Shown: positions 1 through 13,080, counted from the stretch's first letter. The stretch: DNA of 64,000 nucleotides from Acorus gramineus (GCA_030737835.1 JAUJYN010000014.1:596819-660818), one strand, 5' to 3'. Program-made: numbers and translations. The notes: generated by a model from the letters alone, not told the origin.

Positions 1-2162
1 CTTATATTACATGTATTGTATTCATGTATGAATGATTGTATCGCATGCGCCCCTCTAGTATGGGCATGTATTTCTGTAATGTGTATGGATGTATAGAATA
101 GGGCATGCCTTAGGTAGTATTGTAATACTACTCCCACTATATTAATAATATCTAGCATGATTAACCTGGGTTAATAACCGGGTGCATACTTAATATTCCC
201 TGGTCATAAGACTGGAGGACGTGGTATGGCTGTTGCACCCATCTTGTTGGGGCAAAGCTATGACCAGCTTCCGAAGAGGATGAGACTTTCCCTCTCTCTT
301 GCCCTCCCTCTTTGCGTAAACTGAGTAAGTAGATGTGGTTCCTACTTGACTCAGGTCCGCTTGGGATTATCAGCATGCACCGGTTAGTGTGCAAGATCGC
401 GCTTGACCCTTCCCTTTTAAGTTGGTGATATCCAACGCATGCTTAAGCCATACCTTGTATGCATGTTGTATGATTTGTTGTTTATGATGTAAATCCATGT
501 TAGGGGATACCCTTATAGTCAATTATTAGGTGATCGTGCATATGGTTCATGCACATAGCTATGATATGATTTTCCTTTAATATATATACGCATGTTAGAA
601 CTAATTGGGCCTATCTAAAATAGGTGTGGGTACGACCCGCTTTCGGGATGTACCTCATTAGTTAGAGCGTGAGCGATGTAATCGCCACCCTACATACGTG
701 AGATGCACTTGAATGGGATTTAGGAGAATTCATTTGTTCTATCGGTTTTGTTAAACCGGTGGCTATGGCATTAAGTTAGGCCTACCCGTGCTAGGCGCGT
801 ATATGAACCGCTTGTTGGGTTATATTCCTTGGGCTTATTTCTGCGTGATTGCAGAGGTAACCCCACGCGTCTGAGCGACGCACCCATGTGGGAGTACAAG
901 AGTATTCGACATCATCGATATGAGATTATTGAGCATAGTTGAATTTTTCGTAGGGTTCACCTTGCGAATGTGGGGTGCTTCCTCCTGACATCGTTGTGCG
1001 TCGAAACACCCCAATGTTGAAGCTGTCCTGTTTGGGTACCACCACTCGTAGGTGCTACCGATGCGTATCGTGGTTCACATCTGGCTGATGTACCGATCGT
1101 GGAAGGCGACAGGTAGAGGCTACACGGGAGAGGGCTACCGGATGATATTACGAGCGTGGAATCGTTCTCCCCTTCTTCGGATCCGCGTTGAAGCTACCCG
1201 ACGTTAAAGCTGTCCTGACAGAGGGCTCCCACCTATAGGTACTACCGATGCGTTCGGCAGATGTACTGATTATGGGAGTATACCACGTAGAGGCTAGTTG
1301 GGAGAGGGCTATCAGATGACAAAGGGTATAGAACAAAAAGGGTTTTTTTTTTCCAACAGTCTTGTGTCACCCTTTCGGGTTAGGGTAAGGATGAGGTGAA
1401 GTCACGTCGCCGCGTGACCCATTCATTTTCGTCCGTTCCCATAGTTGTTGGGTCCGGTTATGTATCGATTTTTGAAGACATCGTTGGACAGCTATCTCGA
1501 TGTAGATGATCTAGTAATGTTATGTGGACCAGTAATTCCACGTCTCTTTGACCAACGGTATTGTCTCTCCCAAGAGTCCCAAGTGTCTCTCTCGAGGAGT
1601 GAGGGTGAGGGTGAGGTTTGTCGCGCCGCCACGTGACCTTGTTATCATTTGGGTTTCCACCCATGTTTTCCTTGAAAGGAAATTGCCTTAACATTAAACT
1701 GTTGTGATGGTGATTGGTTTCCAGCCACTCACTGAGCTTGTAGCTCACCCCTCGCGTACTGTTTCTTTTTCAGGGGCAGTGTTGGGCGTGGAGCTGGAGC
1801 TTCCCTGTGGCGTTGTCTTATGTGCGTGGAACGTTCTGTCCGGCGGGTTGCGAGTGCGAGGCTATCAGCAGTCCTAGAGTCATTTTATGTATTGTAAATC
1901 GTGCATGTGGCACAGGTTGTATTTTATTTGGACTAGACTTGGCTCTCACAGGACATTGATTGTGTATTCGAGTCTGTAATGATATTTTTGGTTTACAGAC
2001 TTATTGATATTTTTATGCTTCCGCTTTTTAGTTGAGTTATCAGTTATCATTGCTTTGCCTGCTTGTGTGTTAATTATTAGTGTCCTTGTTGACCTCTTGT
2101 ACTTGATAACTGATACTTTATATATTGACACGTCTCAGGGACGGCCGCCCTAGGGCGTGACA
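1..2162 (+). mobile_element. LTR-B copy 1, 3' part of an LTR cut by the window edge
   Basis: The stretch matches 3611-5776 almost base for base and ends GGGCGTGACA at 2162, the shared LTR-A/LTR-B 3' terminus. Internal marks of the family are visible: the repeated block with GACAGAGGGCTCCCA near 1210, the GTGAGG-rich block near 1610 and the acceptor-like TTTCTTTTTCAG at about 1762-1773. It is followed directly by an integrase scrap instead of a PBS, so it is a 3' or solo LTR inserted in an older LTR-B element. The left flank is outside the window, so no TSD can be tested. Confidence 0.85.
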
Positions 2163-2272
2163 GAAGGTGTCCCAGTTTAAGGGCATCCTCTTCTTCGATG
2201 TTCGGGGCAAGCTGAGTCGGCCCTTCATCGGACCCGTTCTCATCCTTGAGTTGATTGGGGAGGTGGCTTGTC
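2163..2272 (+). pseudogene. Integrase C-terminal (GPF/Y region) scrap of the non-autonomous family
   Basis: About 110 bp reads like the pol segment 'KGIxxFxVRGKLS...FIGPxLILExIGEVA' just upstream of the chromodomain, and matches the minus-strand copy in NA1 at about 37330-37440 better than Tek2, including the non-autonomous-type wording GTGTCCCAGTT. It is cut at both ends: an LTR-B ends at 2162 and a 5'-truncated LTR-B begins near 2273. PPT and chromodomain are missing, so a deletion has joined pol to LTR interior. Confidence 0.7.
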
Positions 2273-2561
2273 ATATTATGGGTCCTGGTACCATTTTGTA
2301 CCACCCATAAAAATTTCATCGAATTCCAGTAATGTTTTGAAAAATATGCAGTTCCGAACCGTATCCGGGTTTTGAGAGTTCCTGGTTTGGTTGGTCGAAT
2401 AGTGTTAGATATTTTGGTGAATAAGGTGACATTTGGTAACCTCACCCCCCCTTGCTTAATGGTTAAGCAACCCTTTGGTTATTTTAAGTGTTAGAGGGTG
2501 AGAATAGGCTTAAGTGCACCCCCCTATTTTTCTCCTTCTCATCACCCCCCCCCAAAGTGAG

Positions 2562-2618
<57 letters not shown>

Positions 2619-5600
2619 CCTCCCAAGAAAATCCATCCGAGGCCCTCTTTGGCTCCCTTTTTTGGTTGCTTTTCCTTTTTTTATTGAGAAGAACAAGAAG
2701 AAGAAGAAGAAGCACAAGAGAGAGTGAATAAGGGTGAGTGTGTGTGTTGTTGTTGTTGTTGTTTCTCTTCTCTCTATCTCCCTCTCATGCCTTTATCCCC
2801 TGTTTACAGCCAAGAAAGGCATGAGGAGATGCTGATGAGGTGGTGGTAGTGGTTGTGGTGGTTGAGGTGGTCGTGGGTGTGTCGAGAGCCCCGCATCTCC
2901 CCATTTCCCTCCCCCTGTTTTGGTAAGGCAGATCTCTGTCTTCTAAAGATCTCTGTGAAACTAGTAATTAGAGGCATATTTGTGGGATTGTGTCATCATG
3001 TGATATGATCATCTATGTGTGTAGTTGTTATATATGAAATTTTGTGTCATTATGATATTTGTGTTGTAAGTTAGAACCTGTTTTGCTTGGCCTATCCAGA
3101 TTTGCGTGGGAATTGACCTACTTCTGGAAATAATTTATTTCGGGCTTGTAGAGGCAAAATTAGGTTATAATGTCTCATGGATTATGATCCCAGCATGTCA
3201 TAGAATGTGTATGATTTATTTCATAATTGTTGGATGTGTAATTGGTGCTGTGGAGATCAAATAGTAGGGCTGGTTGCAGCAGGTTTAGCAGTTTTGCTCG
3301 ATTGTGTGTCAAGGAGTTGTTATGCATGTTGTGGAAGTATCAGGAGTTAGGGTCTTCATGAAGTAGGCTTATATGTGTGTCAGGAGGTTCCGTATATTAA
3401 TTGTGGATCATTGGTTGTGTTTTACAGATCTCATAAACCGGACGCGCGGCGATCCGGGTATCGGTGAGTGGTTCGATCCAACCCCTCGAGATGCGCTTGA
3501 CACGTGTAGTCGTGCGTCGCGCATCGATGGGGCACCTTAGCTATACTACTTGTGTAGATAAGTAGTATGGCCATGCTTAAGCTATAATATGTTAGATATC
3601 TTGCATGCTAGGCTTATATTACATGTATTGTATTCATGTATGAATGACTGTATCGCATGCGCCCCTCTAGTATGGGCATGTATTTCTGTAATGTGTATGG
3701 ATGTATAGAATAGGGCATGCCTTAGGTAGTATTGTAATACTACTCCCACTATATTAATAATATCTAGCATGATTAACCTGGGTTAATAACCGGGTGCATA
3801 CTTAATATTCTCTGGTCATAAGACTGGAGGACATGGTATGGCTGTTGTACCCATCTTGTTGGGGCAAAGCTATGACCAGCTTCCAAAGAGGATGAGACTT
3901 TCCCTCTCTCTCGCCCTCCCTCTTTGCGTAAACTGAGTAAGTAGATGTGGTTCCTACTTGACTCAGGTCCGCTTGGGATTATCGGCATGCACCGGTTAGT
4001 GTGCAAGATCGCGCTTGACCCTTCCCTTTTAAGTTGGTGATATCAAACACATGCTTAAGCCATACCTTGTATGCATGTTGTATGATTTTTTGTTTATGAT
4101 GTAAATCCATGTTAGGGGATACCCTTATAGTCAATTATTAGGTGATCGTGCATATGGTTCATGCACATAGCTATGATATGATTCTCCTTTAGTATATATG
4201 CGCATGTTAAAACTAATTAGGCCTATCTGAAATAGGCGTGGGTACGACCCGCTGTCGGGATGTACCTCATTAGTTAGAGCGCGAGCGATGTAATCGCCAC
4301 CTAGCATCCGTGAGATGCACTTGAATGGAATTCAGGAGAATTCATTTGTTGTATCGGTTTTGTTAAACCGATGGCTATGGCATTAAGTTAGGCCTACCCG
4401 TGCTAAGCGCGTATATGAACCGCTTGTTGGGTTATATGCATTGGGATTATTTCTGCGTGATAGCAGAGGTAACCCCTTGTGTCCGAGCGACACACCCGTG
4501 TGGGAGTACAAGAGTATTCGATATCATCAATATGTGATTATCGAGCAGGGTTGACTTTCCCATAGGGTTCGCTTTGCGAACGTGGGGTGCTTCCTCCTGA
4601 CATCGTCGTGCATCGAAACACCCCAGTGTCAAAGTTGTCCTGTTTGGGTGCCACCACTTGTAGGTGCTACCGATGCATATCGTGGTACACATCTGGTTGA
4701 TGTACCGATTGTGGAAGGCCGACAGGTAGAGGTTACGCAAGAGAGGGCTACCGGATGATATTGCGAGCGTGGAATTGTTCTCCCCTTCTTCGGATCTGCG
4801 TTAAAGCTACCCGACATTAAAGCTGTCCTAACAGAGGGCTCCCACCTATAGGTACTAACGATGCGTTCGGCAGATATACTGATCATGAGAGTATACGAGG
4901 TAGAGGCTACTCGTGATAGGGCTACCAGATGACGAAGGGTGTAGAACAAAAGGTTTTCTTCCAATAGTCCTGTGTCACCCTTAGGGGTGAGGGTGAGGAT
5001 GAGGTGAAGTCACATCACCGCGTGACCCATTCGTTTCGTCTATTTCCATAGTTGTTGGGTCCAGTTACGTATCGATGTTCAAGGACATCGTTGGGCAGTT
5101 ATCTCGATGTAGATGATCCAGTAGTGTTGTGTAGCCCAGTAATTACGTGTCTCTTAGACCAGCGGTATGGTCTCTCGTCAAGAGTCCCAAGAGTCTCCCC
5201 CCCCCCCCGGGAGTGAGGGTGAGGGTGAGGTTGGTCGCGCCGCCGCGTGACCTTATTATCCGTTGGGTTTCAACCCATGTTTTGCTTTAAAGGAAATTGC
5301 CTTAACATTAAACTGTTGTAATAGTGTTTGATTTCCAACCACTCACTGAGCTTGTAGCTCACCCCTCACGTACTGTTTCTTTTATAGGGGCGGTGTTGGG
5401 CGTGGAGCTGGAGCTTCCTTGTGGTGTGGTCTTATGTGCGTGGAGCGTTCTGTTCGACGGATGGCGAGTGCGAGGCTGTCAGCAGTCCTACAGTTATTTG
5501 ATGTATTGTAAATCGTGCATGTGGCACAGGTTGTATTTTATTGTGACTAGACTTGGTTCTCACAGGACATTGATTGTTTATTCGAGTCTGTAGTGATATT

Positions 5601-5776
5601 TTTGGTTTACAGACTTTTTGATATTTTTATGATTCTGCTTTTCTGTTGAGTTATTAGTTATCATTGCTTTGCCAGCTTGTGTGTTATTTATTGGAGTCAT
5701 TGTTGACCTCTTGTACTTGATAGCTGATACCTTTTATATTGCCACACCACGGGGACGGCCGCCTTGGTGCGTGACA
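2273..5776 (+). mobile_element. LTR-B copy 2, 5'-truncated (3.5 kb)
   Basis: The first ~130 bp of a normal LTR-B are missing; the sequence joins at the ATTATGGGTCCTGG segment. It then runs through the CT microsatellite and the splice-like modules (donor-like GGTGAGTG near 2732, acceptor TTTACAG near 2810, 36-nt module 3428-3463 between TTTTACAG and GTGAGT) to the 3' terminus GTGACA at 5776. The penultimate block reads GCCTTGGTGCGTGACA, slightly diverged. It abuts a Tat-like LTR at 5777. No TSD can be assigned because the 5' end is lost. Confidence 0.85.
2564..2618. repeat. (CT)n microsatellite inside LTR-B
   Basis: Almost pure CT dinucleotide run with one TTT interruption. Equivalent CT-rich tracts sit at the same LTR position near 31600 and 56580, so it is a property of the LTR family. 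Confidence 0.95.
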
Positions 5777-6859
5777 AAATTCAACTAGCCGACCCTTTAG
5801 CCGTCCCAAGACCACCAACCTGAATGGAACATAAAGCAGCATTTAATGCTAATGATTGCAGCGGTTTGTGCCTTTTAGGCGTCCCATCTTGGCTGGTTCA
5901 ACCTTAGTATCCGACCCAAGCAACCGCTTGTTAGAGAAGGGACATTTGGCAGGTCATGATGGGGGCGGCTACGTGAGAGTAGCCGCCCTACACTGGGTAG
6001 CTAGTTATAACTAGCCGCTTCTCACCTGGACATTGTCAGAGAACAAAGATCTAATGGGAGGTCAAATCAAGCACCTTATTATTCATTTTGATCTATTGCC
6101 CAATGGGCACTCCCCTACCCCTTTTTTTTTTTACTATAAATAGGGGTCTCCAAGAACTTCTTCATCATCATCAATCAACCAAGACTCAATCCATACCCAC
6201 ACTCACAAATCAACCCACAAACCCTTCACCACTTCAAAACCCTTGAGAGAGAAAGTGAGAGAGGAGCCCATTTGCTACACCAAATCACTCTCCAAAAACC
6301 CAGGTTAAACCTAGCTTAACCTTTGCCAACATCCAAAACCAAACCCTACCCAGGTTTTGCCCAAGTTGAACCAGGTCCCAGGCGGCTACTTATAACCAGC
6401 CGCCGCCCACCGGGCGGCTAAACCCGACGAGCCGGCCCTTCCCCTAGCCCCCGTGAGTCTCAATTCTCCTTTATTCAAGTTCCCGAAGCAGACGAGGATC
6501 CCTATCTTCACCTCTGTGTACGGCATGCCCGTGTCTTAGAGCGGAGACCCCACAAACTCCCCCACGAAGGCGATCAAATCCAACACCCGACTTTTTCCTG
6601 CTTTCCGAGAAAAGTAGGTGGCGATCACAACCACCCCTGAATCCTATTGAGGACCTATCGGCCGCCTCAGCCAGGAACGAAAGAAAAAAAAACCCCACCA
6701 CCCTTTCGAGAGACGATCCGACCGAGCCTACCAAGGCGGGCATCGGATCCGAACCTCTGAAGAACCCCCACACACGCAGACCCCGAAGGACCGGAAGAGG
6801 GAGGAAGGCTTTCCGGAGCACGACTGAACCCCAACCCCTTCTGAAATCCGATACCGACA
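5777..6859 (+). mobile_element. Tat/Retand-like LTR (LTR-T), 5'-truncated
   Basis: This is the plus-strand counterpart of the complete minus-strand LTR at 54256-55509: both carry GGCGGCTA...TAGCCGCC hairpin units, a CTATAAATAGG promoter block and the same 3' end (AAATCCGATACYGACA). The canonical 5' start TGTAGATACCC is absent because an LTR-B ends at 5776. The downstream sequence from 6860 is not shared with the left flank of the minus copy, so it may be internal sequence of this element or old flank. Confidence 0.65.
6135..6142 (+). promoter_or_regulatory. TATA box of the Tat-like LTR
   Basis: TATAAATA follows a poly-T run. The same block occurs on the minus strand at 54995-55002 at the equivalent place in the second LTR-T. 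Purine/pyrimidine-rich leader (TCATCATCATCAATCAACC) follows, as expected for the U3/R boundary of a Ty3 LTR. Confidence 0.55.
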
Positions 6860-7395
6860 GGCATCTCGGATAGTGACCCAAGCTAGCAAGAGGAAATCAT
6901 GGCTGTTGAGGGACCGTGGCAATATCCGATTGCCAGGGTCCCCCCATCTAGAAGATCTCATGCGAGATCCATAAGTCGAGTTCTTTTGGCTTATGGTTTT
7001 TCTCTCTTTTGTTTTTACGTAATAGCTTGCATGCTAATGTTTTCACATGACATCTTGACCCACTATGGGGATGCCCAAAAATCGAGTTTGGTTTTTGGTT
7101 TTTGACAGACACCGTGTTCAAGGCCGTGAAGGGGCTGATGTGGGACCAAGCCTTTTTTTACTTGATCACCACGCCTGTTTTGGATGCGAGGGAGCTGCTG
7201 GCAATCACAGGCGCCCGTCGCTTCTTTTCTCCTACCCGCGACAGCAGTGCCAGGGGAGCGCGTCTGCTCGTGGCGAGAGCAATCGGGGAGGTGAGTGCTC
7301 CTTGCAGGTCGCTGATCATCGAGGGAAACTTCAGCTTATCGTTGAGAGCAACGATGAGGACTCTAAGTCCAGCGATGGGAAAGATGTTCCAGCTT
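6860..7395 (+). pseudogene. Unrecognised coding-like stretch after the Tat-like LTR
   Basis: I do not recognise the product. From about 7065 one frame stays open to the LTR insertion at 7396 and ends in an acidic/serine-rich run (ESNDEDSKSSDGKD). A second frame from 7102 is also open (KGLMWDQAFFYLITT...), so frame choice is uncertain. If the LTR-B at 7396-12826 and five bases on its right are removed, the 7065 frame continues as DVPASTAGAGG for about 20 codons before a stop, which favours that frame. It could be the N-terminal (gag-like) ORF of the Tat-like element. A splice-like GGGAGGTGAGTGCTCC also occurs near 7290. Confidence 0.35.
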
Positions 7396-10300
7396 TGTCA
7401 CGCCCCAGAGTGGCCATCCCCGAGACGTGGCAATATGCATATAATATTAGTAATCAATACAAGAGGTCAACAATGATGCCAATATATAACATACAAGGCA
7501 GGCAAGGTAATGATAACTGATAGCTCAACTAAAATGCGTAACCATAAAATATCAACAAGTCTATAAACCAAAGCATTAATACAGACTCAAATATACAATC
7601 ACTGTCCTCTGAGAGCCAAGTCTAGTCCAAATAAAATACAACCCGTGCAACACGCACGATTAACAAATACATGACTCTATAACTGCTGACACAATCTCGC
7701 ACTTGCCAACCGCTATACGGAACGCTCCACGCATGCAAGACCATGCCATAGGAAAACTCCAGCTCCATGCCCAAAACCTTCCCTATGGAAGAAACAATAC
7801 ACGAGGGGTGAGCTACGAGCATAGTGAGTGACAAGAAGCCAAGTACCAATACAACAATTTAATGTTAAGGCAATTTCCTTTCAAGGAAAACGTGGGTGGA
7901 AACCCAATGGACAACAAGGTCACGTGGTGGCGCGACCACACCTCACCCTCACCCTCGCCCCCGAAGGGAAACTCGTGGGACTCTTGGGGAGGAACCAACT
8001 GTTAACCATGACACATGGTGTTACTAGATAACTTGATAAAACAAGTCCATCCGCTACGAGGTAGAGATACACTACGATACTGTCACGCCCCAGGGCGGTC
8101 GTCCCCGGGACGCGGCAAGTGTATATATGATATCAGCAGTCTATACAGGAGGTCAATAACATACTCCAAACAACATCAATATGACAACACAGATAAAAGC
8201 AGGGCTGACATAATATATACACAAATAGCGGAAGCTAAAAGACTGAGCCGGTAATTCAAAAACATATTACAGACTCGATACATAATCATATGTCCTGTGA
8301 GAGCCAATATATATAATGACATCCAATATAATACAAACAGGTGCCCAAGCACGGAAATATAATACATACAATCAAAAAGGGATGCTGATGGCCTCTAACA
8401 CTCGCGGGACGTGGCGCTGCTCCGCTACTGATGAAGTCCCTCGGGGAGCTCCTCCTTCAGGTCCGACTCAATGATAACTGGGGAAAAATATGCGAGGGGT
8501 GAGCCACACGCTCAGTGAACAGCACAACCCATGCATCACAATTTATATTAACCACAAATAATTCAAAGCCTCAAAGTGGCAGGAACTACACAATCCAGTG
8601 GGTCGCTACATCGCCGACCCACTACACCCTCACCCTCACCCTCACCCTCCAATAGGTGACATGGTCTATTGGGACTGACTAGGCTGTTAATCACCCTTGG
8701 TCCACCGATAGTCTGTCCTCCACTCCGTAGCCCGCCTGGTCTACTCCAACAATTCAGCACAATCCGAAGCCAAATCAAGAGGTGCCTACTGATGGGAGCC
8801 CTCTATCAGGACGGCCTGTCTAACGCTGGGGCAGTCTCTATACGGATCCAACGAAGGGAACAGAAACAGCCTATCCACACGTATACGATCCACTTGGATC
8901 CGTCGGCAACACATCTTCCTAACAATTTAAATGTCATGAATTCTTGCGAATTCCTCCAGGGCGCATAACTACGATGCGGGGAAGCCTGTATTATAACCGC
9001 ATGGTTATAATATTCACTAAGCATGCTCATTACTAAATAACTCACATTTGATTTAAATAATTTAAACTAAATGGGAACATGCACAGGTCAAGGCTTCCTA
9101 GCATGAAACAGGGTGACAGGATGCATAGCTCTTACACATATCCTAAGGGTGCAAATCCCTAACATGCAAGGTCTAGGGTGGCATGCATACTACATAACAA
9201 TCATGCTTGCATGGATTACATATTATACAAGTTAATATTAAACTATGGTGCCCCAGGGGAGGACGATACACGCCTAAGAGCATATACGCCTCCCAACTGG
9301 GTTGGATTGTCCCACTCACCAATACCCGGGTCGTCGCGTGACCATCCGTCAAGATCTGCAAGACAGGGCATTCAACATGGTGAGTAAAATACACAAATAC
9401 ATACAAAAATACACTAAAAATACCCAACACTCGGACAAGCGTACATACGGCCCGTACGCACGCGAGTCTGAGCACCCCGACTCACTCCCGAACCCCCGGG
9501 CAGCCATACGCACGGCCACCCGCCCCGGGCGCACAGCCGCGCCCCATCCCGCGCTCCAAGACGCACTGCCGAGCCCCCTGCCTGCATGCCCGGACACACT
9601 GCCGAGCCCCTGCCCGCACGCCTAGACACGCTGCCGCGCCCAGCCCGAGCGCCCAGACACACCACACGCTAGAGCGCACGCACGCGCGCGCCCATGCGCA
9701 CCGCGCGTCCAGCCCCGGATGCACCCGGGCGCACTGCGCCCCAGCGCAGCGCCCGCACGCACTCCCCGCTCGCCCTACGCTCACTGCGCCCCTGCACAGC
9801 AACCGCACATCTCCCGCTCGCCCCGCGTACTGCGCCCCCTGCGCAGCACCCTCGCGCACGACAGCGCGCCTGCCTGCCTGCCTGTGCCGCCTGCCTGCGC
9901 GCATGCGCCAGGGATCCCGCACTACCCGAGCCGAACCCAACCACCTCCAACAGCCACCAACAGCCCCCCATCAACCCCCAAACCACCAAGCTCCCCAAGC
10001 ACACCCATAAACACCTCCTATACATGCATCTAAGCAAGAAAGGAAAGAAAGAAAACTCACCCAAGGAGAGGAAGAGAAGGGGAGGAAGAACGGGTGCTCT
10101 TCGCGCACCGAAACACCACCTCCAAGGCCACCACTACCAAGCCCTCCTTCAACCCTAAAAATGGCTGAAATCTGAGGCGAAAAGGGGCCATGAGAGGGGG
10201 GTCACACAAGAGGGAACTCGAAAATAAAACCATAGGAAGATAGATCGGGTCCTTACCTTTCATTTCTCCTTCTACAGTTTTTGATTTCAACCACTTGAAC

Positions 10301-12826
10301 TAGGTCAAAAGGGGGGATTAAAGAGAGGGAGAGAGAGAGATTTTTTGGAGAAGATGATGAATAGGGGGAGGATTAGAGGGGGACGCCCACTTAAAGGGCC
10401 ACACACTTACCACACACACACACACACTCACTTACACTTAACACTAATTAGGTTTAGGCTAGGTTTAGGTGCACTTAGGTGAGATTTGACCCTAGTCAAC
10501 CCAACCACACTAAAATCCAAAATCAATTGACCAAGTCAAGTCTCCCAATGACTTTTCGCTCGGTCAAAACCCGGATACGATTCAGAACTGTGAAATTCTG
10601 AAACGTTACCGGAATTCGATGAAATTTTTGTGAGTGGCTTGGAATGGCACCAGGACACATAATATGCAGTTAGATTTTCAATCGGAGTCCTCAAACTCAG
10701 GATGATAGCTAAAAGTCCAAAATTTTAGCGGTTCCGATCGAAAAATGAAAAAGTTGAAAAACTGCCAGAATGCTCCAATGGTGACCAGAAGGCTAAAAGT
10801 GACACATATATAACAGATACCTCAAGCATTAGGCATTCGATACCTGGAGTATACTCGACGGGTACAAGAGTCACATGACTATGTGACTCCCAACTCACCC
10901 TCACCCAAGCCCCCTGAGGGGTGACCCTAGGGAATATTGGGATAATCTTTCTACTCTGTACCCTTCGTCATCAGGTAGCCCTCTCCCGGGTAGCCTCTAC
11001 CTGATAGCCTCCCACGATCAGTACATCTTCCATATGGGCGCACCAACAGGTGTCATGAGTAGCACCTGAGAGCACCTCGCAAGACAGCTACAACACCGGG
11101 CATCTTCAACGCGGAGCCGACGAAGGGGAGGACGATTCCATGCTCGCAATATCATCCGACAGCCCTCTCCCGCATGGCCTCTACCCGTCGGCATTCCATG
11201 ATCGGTACACCTTAAAAGGGAAGGGTTAGGTGCGATCTTTCTCACCAACAGGCGCATGCCAATAATCCCAAGCAAACCTGAGTCAAGTAGGAACCATATA
11301 ATCTTACTAAGTTTGCGCAAAGAGGGAGGGCGAGAGAGGGAGAAAGCCTCATCATCTTAGGAAGCTGGTCATAGCTTTGCCCCAACAATATGAGCGCAAC
11401 AACTACACCACGCCCTCAAGTCTTATGACAAGGGGATATTAGGCATGTACCCAATATTAAACCAAAGCTTAATCGAGCTAGGTATTACTAATATAGGGGG
11501 ATAGTTTTACAACCAAAGACTACCTAAGGCATGCCATATTCTATACATCCATATAAATACACAAGATACATGCCCATACAAGCAGGGCGCATGCAAACAC
11601 GATCATTCATACCAGAATACAATACATAAGCAAGTACATGCTAGAAAAGAGGGTTCTACACAATATACGAGCTATACAAGCCTCGCATGCAAGATATCTA
11701 GCATATTAAGAGTGCAAAGAAGCCCCATGGATGCGTGATGCACGACTACGTGCATCGAGCGCTTCCCCAAGAGTTGGATTGAACCACTCACTACTATCCG
11801 AATCGCCGCATGTCAAGTTAACAAGAAGGGCAACAACGCGAGGCAGCACGCGTGCAGAGCAAGCGGGGTAGCACGCATGCGGAACATCACGCATGCAAGG
11901 GGCAGCACCAGGGATGCGCAGGCAGGGCAGGGTGCATTGGGCACCCCGCAAGGCACACTGGGTGGCGCGCTGGGCATAGGTGCAGGGCAGGTTGGGCACA
12001 TGCACAGGGCACACTACAGGGCACGCTGGGCACAAGTGCAGGGCACGCTACAGGGCACACTGGGCGCTCTGGGCACAAGCGCTGGTGCTGGCAAGGCAGT
12101 AGGTAGGGCAGGCTGGGCTCTGGTGCAGCACGCATAGGGAAGCATGCACGCGGGCACCATCACTCCCAAGTGCACACACCCTCACCATCCATGCCCTCCA
12201 TCTCTTACAACCACCTCCATCAACATTTCATCTTCTCAGCTTGTTGTCCAAGCACCAAGAGAATAAAAGAAAGGAAGGGAAATGGTGTTGGAAGGCAAGG
12301 GTGGCCAAAGAAACAAAGGCACACACGCCTTTTCACACACAAGCACATACCTTCACTTCCTCCTTCACCTCCCCCTTCAACACATTCTCAAAACCCACCC
12401 AAAAAAGGGCTGGACCGAGAGAATGAGAGAGAGAGAGAGAGAGAGAGACAAACTCACAAAAGGGGGGGCTTAAATGCACAAAAAGGGGTTTTGTGGGGGG
12501 TTGACAAGTCAACCCAACCACAATAAAAAACAAAAAACCCCATTGACTTGGTCAAAGTCCCCATCTCCCAATTCAATAACGACCAAACCCGAATGCGAGT
12601 CGGAACTGCATATTTTTCTAAAACGTTACTGGAATTCGATGAAATTTTTATTGGCAGTAACAAACGGTACTAGAACCATAATATGCATTTAGATTTTCAA
12701 TCAGAGCAGTCCAACTCCCGAAAGTAGCTAAAAACTAAAATTTTAGCGACTCCGATCGAAAAGAAAAACAAGGCTCCAAATGATACTAGCTTAACCACAA
12801 TGGCTCGAAATGAAACAGACACAACA
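7396..12826 (-). mobile_element. LTR-B-type solo LTR, minus strand, split by a nested solo LTR-A
   Basis: Left end TGTCACGCCCCAGAG is the reverse complement of the family 3' terminus; right end ...CAGACACAACA is a diverged TGTTGTGTCTG start. Without the nested 8081-10815 insertion and its TSD it is about 2.7 kb. No PBS or PPT lies next to either end, so it is a solo LTR. The flanks AGCTT (7391-7395) and GGGTT (12827-12831) agree at only three of five bases, so a TSD is not proven. The part 11830-12140 carries GGGCACA-type short repeats in place of the usual GC-rich tract. Confidence 0.75.
8081..10815 (-). mobile_element. LTR-A solo LTR with TSD GATAC
   Basis: Reads TGTCACGCCCCAGGGCGG at 8081 and ends ACACATATATAACA at 10815, the exact reverse complement of the LTR-A termini. 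It is flanked by perfect 5-bp duplications GATAC at 8076-8080 and 10816-10820, inside the minus LTR-B 7396-12826, whose sequence resumes at 10821. The total is 2735 bp. It contains the GC-rich tract (about 9440-9910) and the 36-nt AG/GTGAGT module (9320-9355, minus). The exon-2-like block, about 10065-10160, keeps an open frame similar to that in 60871-60958. A solo LTR is the product of recombination between the two LTRs of a full element. Confidence 0.95.
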
Positions 12827-13080
12827 GGGTTCTACTGCTGGGGCTGGAGGATGCCTTCTCCCAGGGCTATTGGTCGTTCATAGGAGTTGACTTTCTACGT
12901 CACCTTGGAGCTCTCCTCATTGGTGGCGAAGCAGGAATCCTTGCACCGATCCGTGAAACGGTGGCAAACGCAAGCCCTGGAGCTTGTAGGGGTGGTCCAT
13001 TCCTTGAAGGACAACAAATATGGGAGTAGGTTATCATGGATTTCGTCGCGGGCTCGCTAAAGTCACGTTCGGGTCACGAC
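12827..13080 (+). pseudogene. Non-autonomous-family pol scrap, integrase catalytic start
   Basis: The last ~60 bp read GGATTTCGTCGCGGGCTCGC then the CACGTTCGGGTCACGAC tail, matching the integrase segment 'MDFVxGLxxSRSGRDA' of Tek2 (45565-45605), and closer still to the NA1 version (about 38030-38065, minus). Upstream bases 12832-13020 are degenerate and unassigned. An unidentified LTR-like sequence begins immediately at 13081 within the conserved CACGAC|GCC site, so the integrase was split by that insertion. Confidence 0.6.

Noticed and set aside
2484..2727. Serine/leucine and Arg/Glu runs on both strands
   Set aside because: Translation of the CT/GA microsatellite of the LTR.
1..5776. Copies 1 and 2 as the two LTRs of one element
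   Set aside because: Only ~110 bp of integrase lies between them, without PBS or PPT, and copy 2 lacks its 5' end; they are separate insertions or deletion products.
7065..7476. Host gene with introns between 6860 and 7395
   Set aside because: GTGAGT/GCAG pairs exist, but there is no recognisable protein, and the position right after a Tat-like LTR is better explained by element sequence.
8627..8650. CACCCT/GTGAGG repeats as interstitial telomere
   Set aside because: The unit is not a plant telomere motif; it is short and recurs at a fixed place in every LTR.
9482..9940. Long Arg/Ala/Cys/Gly-rich open frames (also 14595-15155, 20768-21391, 47484-48020, 60867-61514)
   Set aside because: They come from stop-poor alternating GC tracts in LTRs, are open in several frames on both strands at once, and are not conserved between copies.
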